The notes beneath the pieces were generated by a model. The model had not been told where the DNA came from. It saw only the letters and a program-made list of their open reading frames with translations, and did not search any database. From assembly GCA_012521035.1 (NCBI GenBank), contig JAAYND010000070.1, positions 1 to 6,409 of the forward strand: DNA of 6,409 nucleotides, in the 5' to 3' direction. A program made the translations under genes and the position numbers. How positions within the stretch are numbered: the stretch's first letter is position 1; each line of letters begins with the position of its first letter. Below, piece after piece: positions 1 to 5,923 of the stretch. This stretch comes from Methanomicrobiales archaeon (GTDB taxonomy: Archaea; Halobacteriota; Methanomicrobia; Methanomicrobiales; Methanoculleaceae).

Positions 1-233
1 CCCGCGACCCTTCCATCAGGGCCAAACCTGGCCGAGACATCTGACCCCGGCAGGGCCGGGATGAGTGTGTTGTTCTCGGCGAGGTACGAGTCCAGGGACC
101 AGGGTATCCCGACGATCGCGCCAGGAGTCGTCGTCCCTGTCATGCATCCTGCGGTGACGATACTCGCCACGGCGATGGCGAGCAGCATCACACTCGCGAG
201 GGTCTTTGTATTCGATCTTCCGTTCGATGCCAT
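1..233 (-). CDS. META-domain lipoprotein, N-terminal part (cut by the window edge)
   Basis: Reading from the ATG at 233 to the left edge gives 77 intact codons with no stop. Residues 12-28 form a hydrophobic signal segment. It ends in a T-A-G-C lipobox with the cysteine at residue 30, so the protein is probably an exported, lipid-anchored cell-surface protein. A short Thr-rich linker follows. Then comes W-S-L-D-S-Y (45-50), a pattern of Leu/Pro/Gly, and A-R-F-G-P-D-G-R-V-A-G (from 68). This matches the start of META/HslJ-type domains, where the Trp, the Phe-x-x-Asp-Gly and a following Gly-Cys-Asn motif are conserved. The Gly-Cys-Asn part would lie beyond the window. The molecular function of META proteins is poorly known; some are linked to stress resistance. 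A TATA box lies about 27 bases upstream of the start and there is no clear Shine-Dalgarno, so the mRNA is probably leaderless. A GTG at 237 opens another frame, but that product is arginine-rich with no domain sense. Confidence 0.8.
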   Translation of the reverse strand, partial: MASNGRSNTKTLASVMLLAIAVASIVTAGCMTGTTTPGAIVGIPWSLDSYLAENNTLIPALPGSDVSARFGPDGRVA

Positions 234-258
234 ACACCAGGATATAGGCGGGGTTGGG

Positions 259-266
259 CTATAAAG
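259..266 (-). promoter_or_regulatory. TATA box of the META lipoprotein gene
   Basis: On the minus strand this reads CTTTATAG. Archaeal transcription usually starts about 25-27 bases downstream of the TATA centre, here near 236. That is only a few bases before the ATG at 233 and predicts a leaderless or nearly leaderless transcript. The purine-rich BRE that often precedes an archaeal TATA box is weak here. Confidence 0.5.
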
Positions 267-281
267 AGATGGTAAACTACG

Positions 282-318
282 AAAAAAATCGAACTTATGC
301 GCTCGCTATTCAAAAAAA
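282..318 (-). terminator. Double T7 tract, likely archaeal terminator of the TPR gene
   Basis: On the minus strand there are two runs of seven T (318-312 and 288-282), 65 and 95 bases past the TPR stop codon. Archaeal RNA polymerase terminates at U-rich tracts without needing a stable hairpin. The tracts also lie upstream of the META promoter, so they would separate the two units. No other homopolymer run of this length was noticed in this GC-rich window. Confidence 0.55.
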
Positions 319-382
319 CAGATGGTTATCGATGCAATCCAGTCTTTCGGAGATAGCACCACCTCCTCTCAGTTGCACTGAC

Positions 383-931
383 TCAGCCCTGCCGGTGTTC
401 CTCGACTCCAGAGAGTTCACGCGACCGATCGTAGCATAGGGCTGCCTCCTCAGGATAACCGAGGTCATCGAGCGTGGCACCTTTGTTGTGCCATGCAGCC
501 ATGTCGTCCGGCTCAAGTTTGAGCACCCGGTCATAACACCGGAGCGCCTCCTCAAAGCGCCCGAGGCTACGGAGCACGGAACCCTTATTGTTCCATGCAC
601 CTGCATCATCCGGCTCGAGCTCGAGCACCCGGTCGTAACACCGGAGCGCCTCAGCAAAGCGATCGAGAGCGCAGAGGACGATACCTCTGCTGTACCATGC
701 GCTCGCACAATCCGGGTCGAGTTCAAGCGCCCGGTCGTAGCACTGGAGCGCCTCATCAAAGCGATCGAGGCTATCGAACACGAACCCCTTACTGTACCAT
801 GCACCTGCATCATCCGGATCGAGCTCGAGTATCTCATCCAGAATCATGAGGGCACCTGAGTAATCCCCGCTCTCAAGTAGCATATCAGCTTCGTTCAGCC
901 GGTCGTCAGAGTTTTCTCCGGAATGTCCCAT
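383..931 (-). CDS. Tetratricopeptide repeat (TPR) protein, five units
   Basis: This 182-residue acidic protein consists almost entirely of TPR units. After a short N-terminal lead, unit 1 spans about residues 11-43. Four further 34-residue units begin at the A-W pairs at 44, 78, 112 and 146. Each shows the TPR pattern: W at the first helix, G around position 6, then L/F-x-x-A-L-x-C-Y-D-R and L-E-L-(D/E)-P-D-D. There is no signal peptide, membrane segment or catalytic domain, so it is probably a cytoplasmic protein-protein interaction scaffold; its partner cannot be told. The ATG start is supported by GGTGAGG seven bases upstream (939-945). It stands alone between the small ribbon-helix-helix-like gene and the META lipoprotein gene, on the same strand but with long gaps. 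Small stand-alone TPR proteins of this type are common in Methanomicrobiales. Confidence 0.9.
   Translation of the reverse strand: MGHSGENSDDRLNEADMLLESGDYSGALMILDEILELDPDDAGAWYSKGFVFDSLDRFDEALQCYDRALELDPDCASAWYSRGIVLCALDRFAEALRCYDRVLELEPDDAGAWNNKGSVLRSLGRFEEALRCYDRVLKLEPDDMAAWHNKGATLDDLGYPEEAALCYDRSRELSGVEEHRQG
395..802 (-). repeat. Imperfect 102-bp tandem repeats inside the TPR gene
   Basis: The four full TPR units correspond to about 802-701, 700-599, 598-497 and 496-395. DNA identity between the middle units is high. For example, the 30 bases at 623-652 match those at 521-550 with one difference, exactly 102 bases apart. The copy at 725-754 is more diverged. This suggests fairly recent internal duplication rather than only protein-level constraint. 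Confidence 0.75.
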
Positions 932-1220
932 TATACAACCTCACCCTCTCAAACACCCGCCATTCCAATCCAGCGCAGCCCCCTCTCTCTCACCCGGACT
1001 GGCGGTAGTCTCCATCGGGCATCAGAGCATATGTGACAGTATTCAATATAACTATGGGGGGATGCACGGGGGGACTCGGGGTTTTCCCGCCCTAACCCCT
1101 CGCCCCGCGATATGATAAGAGACTGCTTCGCCTTTCGGCTGCCTCCCGGCGCAGGCGCGACACGCCCCATCCGTGGATAGAGGCCGGGCAGGTGTTGCAT
1201 CGACGAACCGGAGAACCCGA
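932..1220. other. 289-bp intergenic region upstream of the TPR gene
   Basis: No convincing gene is present. A minus-strand open frame at 949-1200 is rich in Arg, Pro and Gly and shows no recognisable domain. Near the right side, on the minus strand, GGGGTT (1099-1094) pairs with AACCCC (1083-1078) as a 6-bp stem. A minus-strand TATA-like TTATATT lies at 1052-1046. The TPR Shine-Dalgarno is at 939-945. The region may hold the TPR promoter and a roughly 90-base 5' leader. Confidence 0.45.
1046..1052 (-). promoter_or_regulatory. Candidate TATA box for the TPR gene
   Basis: TTATATT on the minus strand sits in a short AT-rich island within GC-rich DNA. The predicted start is near 1023, giving a leader of about 90 bases before the ATG at 931. 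It is the best TATA-like element between the two genes, but the distance makes the assignment tentative. Confidence 0.3.
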
Positions 1221-1418
1221 TCAGTACCTGCTGGTCAGTACTTCGAGTTCTTCCCTGATAGCCCGGCGGATCATATCCTCGATAGCGTTATAATCTCGTT
1301 TTGTCCTGGCGTGCTTCGCGATAGTCTCCTCCATCTTCATGACGCCGAGGGAGAGGTTCTTCCCGTACTTCAGGGCAACTTCCAGTGCCTCTTCATCGAT
1401 CCGTACTACTCTGGACAT
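1221..1418 (-). CDS. Small ribbon-helix-helix-like DNA-binding protein (orphan)
   Basis: The product has 65 residues. The N-terminus M-S-R-V-V-R-I-D (1-8) looks like the beta-strand of a ribbon-helix-helix protein. Helix A is about 9-18, the G-K-N-L turn is 19-22, and helix B is about 23-35. A charged, amphipathic C-terminal helix follows (40-62). This is the layout of CopG/Arc/VapB-type transcription factors and antitoxins, judged by pattern only. The frame stays open to an ATG at 1439, which would add seven residues. I choose 1418 because a TATA box at 1443-1449 predicts transcription starting near 1420, giving a leaderless mRNA and leaving 1439 outside it. No Shine-Dalgarno precedes either start. 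Immediately upstream lies an array of GTTACA repeats, which could be its own operator. No toxin or partner gene is adjacent: malQ lies upstream and the TPR gene is far downstream. An RHH antitoxin without a toxin, or a stand-alone autoregulator, are the main options. Confidence 0.7.
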   Translation of the reverse strand: MSRVVRIDEEALEVALKYGKNLSLGVMKMEETIAKHARTKRDYNAIEDMIRRAIREELEVLTSRY

Positions 1419-1442
1419 CCAATGAGGTTTTCCCGGCATCTG

Positions 1443-1449
1443 ATATATT
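1443..1449 (-). promoter_or_regulatory. TATA box of the small ribbon-helix-helix-like gene
   Basis: The minus strand reads AAATATATCAG here, an AT-rich stretch that touches the first GTTACA copy. Its centre is about 26 bases upstream of 1420, so the ATG at 1418 would be at the extreme 5' end of the transcript. Protein bound at the adjacent repeats would cover the BRE side of this promoter and could block TFB/TBP. Confidence 0.6.
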
Positions 1450-1450
1450 T

Positions 1451-1527
1451 GTTACAGTTTGTTACAGGAGGGTCCGACCTGTTACAATTCTGTTACAACA
1501 TCCGTGGGGCTGTAACATTTCGTTACA
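1451..1527. repeat. Phased GTTACA iteron array (six copies), likely operator
   Basis: On the plus strand GTTACA begins at 1451, 1461, 1481, 1492 and 1522, and its reverse complement TGTAAC begins at 1511. The copies fall into three pairs whose first members are exactly 30 bp apart (1451, 1481, 1511). Spacing within pairs is 10, 11 and 11 bp, so all sites face nearly the same side of the helix. Pairs 1 and 2 are direct repeats; pair 3 is an inverted repeat. Flanking bases are partly conserved too: TTTGTTACAG occurs twice in tandem at 1448-1467. Ribbon-helix-helix dimers commonly bind half-sites about one helical turn apart, as Arc does, so binding by the adjacent small protein is a reasonable inference. 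There is no spacer uniqueness or length that would suggest CRISPR. Confidence 0.8.
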
Positions 1528-1634
1528 AACCCCCCGGGAATGCCGGCGATACCCCATCAGCACCCATCCGCGAGGGGGACCGGGGTGCACCGAAGAACTC
1601 CCCGCCTTCCTGCTCCACCAGGGAGAGATCGTGC

Positions 1635-1655
1635 CCGGGCCTCAGGCCCGCCCGC
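1635..1655 (-). other. Short hairpin around the malQ stop codon
   Basis: On the minus strand CGGGCC-TGA-GGCCCG forms a perfect 6-bp stem at 1650-1636, with the stop codon in the loop. No T-rich tract follows, so it is not a clear intrinsic terminator. In DNA this GC-rich it may be chance. Confidence 0.3.
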
Positions 1656-3141
1656 AGAGCTCTGTGAGTCGCCGGAGTCGATCGAAGGGCGCACCGGAGA
1701 ACTCCGCCGGCATCATCCGCCACTCCCAGTTCCCGTCTGAAGTCGAGGGATAGTTCATCCTCGCCTCCGCCCCGAGGCCGAGGATATCCTGCATCGGTAT
1801 GATGGCTATCCGGGCGACCGATCGCATCGCAAGAAGGATGAGTTCTCCCGCGACCTCATCCGCCGGCACTTCCCGCCCGATGTAGGCAAAGAACCGCTGC
1901 CTATCCTCCTCAGACGCCTCCTCCTCAAACCACCCCCGGGCCGTGTTGTTGTCGTGCGTTCCCGTGTAGCATATGAGGTTTGGGACGTAGTTATGCGGAA
2001 TGTGAGCGCTCCGGGGGAGCCCCTCGCCAAACGCGAAGAGCAGGATCTTCATACCGGGAAACCCGAACCGGTCGAGGAGCTCCTGGACGGCCGGGGTGTT
2101 CGCCCCCAGATCCTCAGCGACTATGGCAAAACAGGGGAGGTGTCGCGCGAGCACCTCAAAAAAGTCAGACCCCGGCCCGTCGACCCATGTGCCATGCTCG
2201 GCGGTCCTATCGCCGGCCGGGATCTCGTAGTAATCAGCGAACGCCCGGAAGTGATCGATCCGGAAGAGGTCGTAGAGTTCAGCGGATCGCCGGACCCGGC
2301 GTATCCACCAGTCGTACCCTCGCTCCCGGAGCGCGGGCCAGTCATAGACGGGGTTCCCCCAGAGCTGCCCGGTCCTGCTGAAGAGATCCGGCGGCACCCC
2401 TGCCACAACAGCGGGGCGGAGGTCTTCATCGAGCTTGAAGATCTCCGGGTTCTGCCAGACATCGACGCTATCATAGGCGACGTATATCGGTATATCCCCG
2501 ATGATCTGGACGCCGAGATCGGTACAGTACCGGTGGAGGGCTGACCACTGCCGGGCTGCGAGGTACTGGAGGAACTTCTCCTTCCGGATCCCGGCCGCGA
2601 GGCGCTGCCTCAGGTCATCGAGGGCTCCCGGCTGCCGGGTACGGATCTCCTCCGGCCAGCGGTTCCACTCCTGCCCGCGGAAGTGGTCTTTGAGGGCGAC
2701 GAAGAGCGCGTGGTCCTCCAGCCACCACGCTCTCTCAGCGCAGAACTCCTCATACCCACGTTCCGGCTCCGACTGAAGAGACCGCTGATACGCGATCGAG
2801 AGGATCCGATCCTTATACCAGGCAGCCGCCCCATAGGCCACCCGCTCATCAGGAAAATCCGGCATGGGCTCAAGGTCATCCTGACCGATATACCCGTCCC
2901 GCACAAGCAGATCGGGGCTGATGAGGAGGGTGCTCATACCGAACGCCGACGGGCTGTAATAGGGAGAACTGGCGTGCTCGACCCGTGTCGGGTTGAGCGG
3001 CAGGATCTGCCAGTAGTGCTGTCGGGCCTTCGCCAGCGCTTCAGCAAGCCGGTACGCCGCCGGACCGAAGTCCCCGATGCCGTACGCCGCCGGCAATGAT
3101 GTGATATGGAGAAGCACGCCGCTTCCCCGTGTATAGATCAT
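1642..3141 (-). CDS. malQ: 4-alpha-glucanotransferase (amylomaltase, GH77)
   Basis: This 499-residue protein is the usual length for compact type amylomaltases (about 500). MalQ transfers an alpha-1,4-glucan segment from one maltodextrin to another, releasing glucose or forming longer or cyclic glucans. It acts in the cytoplasm in glycogen and maltodextrin turnover. The N-terminus has the family signature R-G-S-G-V-L-L-H-I-T-S-L-P (5-17), then G-I-G-D-F-G (21-26), W-Q-I-L-P-L (44-49) and S-P-Y-Y-S-P-S-A-F (59-67). The catalytic nucleophile is Asp296 in R-I-D-H-F-R, the acid/base is Glu343 in A-E-D-L-G, and the third carboxylate is Asp397 in G-T-H-D-N-N. V-A-G-V-P-P-D (247-253) and G-Q-L-W-G-N-P-V-Y-D-W (258-268) are also present. 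All key residues are intact. The ATG start has GGTGA three bases upstream in a GGGGGTGAT context, a rather short spacing. The gap to the sensor gene upstream is 104 bases and contains its own TATA box. Confidence 0.96.
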   Translation of the reverse strand: MIYTRGSGVLLHITSLPAAYGIGDFGPAAYRLAEALAKARQHYWQILPLNPTRVEHASSPYYSPSAFGMSTLLISPDLLVRDGYIGQDDLEPMPDFPDERVAYGAAAWYKDRILSIAYQRSLQSEPERGYEEFCAERAWWLEDHALFVALKDHFRGQEWNRWPEEIRTRQPGALDDLRQRLAAGIRKEKFLQYLAARQWSALHRYCTDLGVQIIGDIPIYVAYDSVDVWQNPEIFKLDEDLRPAVVAGVPPDLFSRTGQLWGNPVYDWPALRERGYDWWIRRVRRSAELYDLFRIDHFRAFADYYEIPAGDRTAEHGTWVDGPGSDFFEVLARHLPCFAIVAEDLGANTPAVQELLDRFGFPGMKILLFAFGEGLPRSAHIPHNYVPNLICYTGTHDNNTARGWFEEEASEEDRQRFFAYIGREVPADEVAGELILLAMRSVARIAIIPMQDILGLGAEARMNYPSTSDGNWEWRMMPAEFSGAPFDRLRRLTELCGRA

Positions 3142-3187
3142 ATATCACCCCCGGAAGAGAACGGTCTGACACGGAGGGTCCACCCCC

Positions 3188-3194
3188 TATTATA
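3188..3194 (-). promoter_or_regulatory. Candidate TATA box for malQ
   Basis: TATAATA on the minus strand (in GACTATAATAGG) predicts a start near 3165 and a leader of about 24 bases that carries the GGTGA Shine-Dalgarno. This suggests that malQ is transcribed on its own rather than only by read-through from the sensor gene upstream. Confidence 0.45.
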
Positions 3195-3245
3195 GTCTCG
3201 CATCAGCCGGATACATCCGCACCACGGGGCGCCGGGGATCGCCCA

Positions 3246-5360
3246 CTACACCAGCTCATTTCTCCGCAGGAACTCCCGGATCTCGCGCGACTCGACCCAG
3301 CCATCATCGAGCTGCCTGACGATGCTGTTGATCCGGCCCACCTGTTCCCGGATCTTCTCCGACGCCTCCCCGTCATCGATCAGGTCGGCCATGCCGTGGA
3401 TCACCTGCAGGGGCTGGCGGATGTGGTCGGCGAGGATCGCAAACTGCTCGATGTTCTGCTCGATCTGGTAGAATGACTGAAGTCGCAGATTCTCGTAGTG
3501 CATCCGGTCGGATATATCCCTGCCGACGGTCTGGACGCCGACCACTTCCCCGTCCTCCACGATAGGGGACTCGTTCATCTCCACGGTGGCGATGGTCCCA
3601 TCCTTTCGGCGGAGTTCCACACAGAGCCCCACGACGGACTCCCCACATGCGATCCGGGACCGGGCCTCCTGCCAGGCGGGCCAGGAACCGTCAAGGACAT
3701 AATCCCGGCACTGCTCACCGATCATCTCCTCAGGAGTATAGCCAAGGATCCGCGTCACCGCCGGAGATATGTAGGCGATCCCGCGGTCGTGGTAGCAGGT
3801 GTAGATCATATCAAAACTCCGCTGGGCGATCTCCCGGAACCGCTCCTCGCTCTCCCGGAGAGCGTTCTGCATCTCCCTCCGCTCGGTGATATCCTCCACC
3901 ATAACGATGAGAAAACCGCTTTCCCCGGTATCATGGAGCAGAGATACCTTCAACCGCCCCCAGATGATCCTCCCATCCTTCGTCATGCACCGTATCTCCG
4001 GGGGGAGAGATCTTGCACTCTCTCTGTCGGGCGGGAAGATCAGATCCCGGAACTCCATGGCGTGGAGTTCCTCCTCACCATACCCGAACATCTGCACAAA
4101 CGCCGGGTTCGCCTCCGCGATCTTCTTTGCGGGATCGATGAGCGCGATCCCGATCCCGGCCTTCTCAAATATACCACGGAACCTCTTCTCGCTCTCCCGG
4201 AGAGCGCGTTCGGCCCTCTTCTGCTCCGTTATATCCTGGCCGATGACAGCCAGCCTCCCGGGCTGAGGGCGGTAGATGTGCAGTTCGTACCACCGCCCGC
4301 TCCCCGGTTCCTGTAGCCGTCGATGTACTGAGACACCCGTCTCTGCTACCCCCCCGTAGATCGCACCGGCACCCTCACGGATCGCCGGGAAGATATCAAA
4401 GAGTCTCCAGCCGATCAGTTCTTCCTGGCTGTGACCGAAGACATCCGCCGCTTTCTCGTTCAGTTCGAGAATTTCGTAGTCGACCGGTCTACCCTCACTA
4501 TCACGGGCGACCTCGTAGAGGGTGTAACTCTCTAACATCTGTTCAAAGAGGAGGCGGTACTTCTCCTCACTCCTCCGGAGCCCCTCATCCGCCCGCACCT
4601 GCTCAATGGTCCGGCCGAGCCTCTCAGCGACGGTATCTATAAGGGAGCGCTCTTCGGCGAGGAACGGTCCTTCATCCTCACCGGGTTGTTCATGACGGTA
4701 GCAGACCTCCACCGTCCCGGCGATCCAGCCGTGGACGTAGATCGGGCTCTCCTGTCGCCAGGGTGTCTCGCAGAACCCGGGCGAGAGGTATTCCCTGCCC
4801 TCGAGGGTGATCCGGGCGACGGCGTCCCCGGGGTAGAACCAGCCGCCCGGGAGGATGGTGGCGACCTCCCGGAGGATCTCGTCCACCGATACCCCGTACC
4901 GCTCGACGATATCGGTCATGGCGTAGAGGATCGTGAGTTCCCGCACACGGTTGTCGAGATCACGCTGTTTTTTCCGGAGTCTCTTCTCCACCCGCTGCCG
5001 GCCTGTTGTATCGTTTATGATGGCGGTGATCTGGTCTTCTCCTGACCGGTATACCTTGAGTTCGTAGCAGGTATCGAGTTCCGGTATATCGATCTCGCGG
5101 TACACCGGCATCCCTGTCTGTGCAACCCCGGAAAAGAGGTCGAGTACAGCAGGAGCGACCGAGGGGAGAGCCACCACAAGATCCTCCCCGACCACATCAT
5201 CCCTCCCACACCCGAGAACCTCCTCGGCTTTATGGTTGATCCCGGCGATCCGGAACCGGGCGGGGTCCCCGGAATTCCCGTTGATGACCTCAAGCAGGAG
5301 CCCGGCGTCGAACATCTGGTCAAAAAGAAGGCGGTACTGCTGATCGGAGGGGGTCGTCAC
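3246..5360 (-). CDS. Multi-PAS/GAF sensor protein with DHp-like C-terminus, no ATPase domain
   Basis: The 704-residue product is soluble: there is no signal peptide or membrane segment. Domains in order: PAS (about 1-121), a short coiled-coil linker, a GAF-like domain (about 141-258), PAS (266-380), PAS (393-497), PAS (508-620), then a helical C-terminus (621-704). PAS boundaries are marked by repeated linkers such as A-L-R-E-S-E-(K/E)-R-F-R and by the PAC-type endings D-I-T-E and D-I-S-D. The C-terminus has A-D-H-I-R-Q-P-L-Q-V-I (643-654), resembling the phosphoacceptor helix of histidine kinases. However, the protein stops about 50 residues later, with no N, G1 or G2 box of an HATPase domain, so it cannot phosphorylate itself. 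Such PAS proteins with a kinase-like stub are frequent in methanogens, as far as I recall. It may bind partner kinases or regulators. The ligand is unknown. It starts at GTG, with a TAA directly upstream in frame and GGAGG eight bases before. The stop is TAG. Confidence 0.88.
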   Translation of the reverse strand: MTTPSDQQYRLLFDQMFDAGLLLEVINGNSGDPARFRIAGINHKAEEVLGCGRDDVVGEDLVVALPSVAPAVLDLFSGVAQTGMPVYREIDIPELDTCYELKVYRSGEDQITAIINDTTGRQRVEKRLRKKQRDLDNRVRELTILYAMTDIVERYGVSVDEILREVATILPGGWFYPGDAVARITLEGREYLSPGFCETPWRQESPIYVHGWIAGTVEVCYRHEQPGEDEGPFLAEERSLIDTVAERLGRTIEQVRADEGLRRSEEKYRLLFEQMLESYTLYEVARDSEGRPVDYEILELNEKAADVFGHSQEELIGWRLFDIFPAIREGAGAIYGGVAETGVSVHRRLQEPGSGRWYELHIYRPQPGRLAVIGQDITEQKRAERALRESEKRFRGIFEKAGIGIALIDPAKKIAEANPAFVQMFGYGEEELHAMEFRDLIFPPDRESARSLPPEIRCMTKDGRIIWGRLKVSLLHDTGESGFLIVMVEDITERREMQNALRESEERFREIAQRSFDMIYTCYHDRGIAYISPAVTRILGYTPEEMIGEQCRDYVLDGSWPAWQEARSRIACGESVVGLCVELRRKDGTIATVEMNESPIVEDGEVVGVQTVGRDISDRMHYENLRLQSFYQIEQNIEQFAILADHIRQPLQVIHGMADLIDDGEASEKIREQVGRINSIVRQLDDGWVESREIREFLRRNELV
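3846..4206 (-). repeat. 19-bp repeated PAS-linker sequence
   Basis: The same 19 bases occur at 3846-3864 and at 4188-4206. They encode the A-L-R-E-S-E linker ahead of the fourth and third PAS domains, and the sequence is itself nearly palindromic. It reflects duplication of the PAS-plus-linker module within the sensor gene. The linker before the second PAS (L-R-R-S-E-E) is more diverged. Confidence 0.6.
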
Positions 5361-5923
5361 TTAACCTGCCTCCAGATCTCCGGGAACGGCCCGGGGCATC
5401 GCGACGATGAGGCTGGCGCTCCTGTTGCCGGATGGGGTCGCCATACAGGGTGCCCGGATACGATCGGGACGCGAGCCCTGAAGATAAGACGCACCGCTAT
5501 CGAGCTCGCAGACTCTGAGGGGACATGGAACTGCACCGTCGATGGGCTTTGTGGTCATTCCTGACTCTGCGGCGAGAGGCGCTGTGGTGAATTCTGTCAT
5601 GGGGATCGGGTCCGGTCCTGCCGGGAAGGGAAGGAGAGATGAGGATGATAGAAAACCTGCCACCCCGATATCCCGCGCCTCTAACCGACATTGCAGTGAT
5701 CTTTATGGATTGATTCCGTGAATTCGGTAGCGCAATCATATGACGAATGCTTCTGCGTGGAGTTAAGGTACTCTTATCCGAATTTCAGGCTTTCGGTTGA
5801 ATTCCACTGGAAGCAGAACAGGGGGTTATCCGGTATAGACACTACCCTTAAGTCACATGGAACTGGAGAACAGAGCGTATCCGATGGAGATCTACAGTCG
5901 ATCCGAATACCCGGAGACCGGCC
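5361..5923. other. 563-bp divergent intergenic region between the sensor and the metal ATPase
   Basis: No convincing gene is seen on either strand. A minus-strand open frame at 5361-5663 has a low-complexity product rich in Ser, Pro and Ala that shows no known domain. DNA from about 5690 to 5900 is visibly richer in AT than the coding DNA around it, as expected for promoters. TATA-like plus-strand elements for the ATPase are weak: GTATAG near 5832 and CTTAAG near 5847. Two loosely matching inverted stretches, TTAAGGTA (5764-5771) and TACCCTTAA (5843-5851), flank this part. The sensor would have a long leader or a distant promoter, because nothing TATA-like is close to 5360. Confidence 0.45.
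5369..5373 (-). promoter_or_regulatory. Ribosome binding site that fixes the GTG start of the sensor
   Basis: GGAGG on the minus strand lies eight bases before the GTG at 5360. An in-frame TAA occupies 5363-5361, so no earlier start can be used. Together these settle the start codon. Confidence 0.65.

Noticed and set aside
16..237. Minus-strand open frame starting with GTG at 237
   Set aside because: The product is arginine/aspartate-rich with no domain, and it overlaps the lipoprotein frame that has a signal peptide and lipobox.
254..439. Plus-strand open frame of 61 codons
   Set aside because: It covers the terminator tracts and the 3' end of the TPR gene on the other strand; there is no Shine-Dalgarno and no domain.
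310..859. Long open frames antisense to, or frame-shifted within, the TPR gene (310-837 minus, 488-859 plus)
   Set aside because: They exist because the repeats keep several frames open; their internal periodicity mirrors the TPR units.
949..1200. Minus-strand open frame of 83 codons between the small gene and the TPR gene
   Set aside because: The composition is that of translated GC-rich non-coding DNA; no recognisable motif or clear ribosome binding site was seen.
1451..1527. Reading the GTTACA array as a CRISPR or a replication-origin iteron set
   Set aside because: Units are 6 bp with 4-5 bp or about 14 bp gaps, too short for CRISPR. There is no AT-rich unwinding region or replication initiator gene beside it.
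1173..1753. Plus-strand open frames across the GTTACA array and the malQ 3' end
   Set aside because: They run antisense through a clear gene and a promoter region, with no domain sense.
1954..3099. Plus-strand open frames opposite malQ
   Set aside because: They are antisense shadows of a strongly conserved enzyme with all catalytic residues intact.
3246..3248. TAG stop of the sensor read as pyrrolysine
   Set aside because: No pyrrolysine genes or conserved downstream domain are visible. Known use of pyrrolysine is mainly in methylamine methyltransferases, so TAG is taken as a normal stop.
5361..5663. 100-codon minus-strand frame in phase with the sensor, ending in TAA just before its GTG
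   Set aside because: The product is low-complexity with no PAS similarity. The sensor's first PAS domain is already complete, so it is not a broken N-terminal extension.
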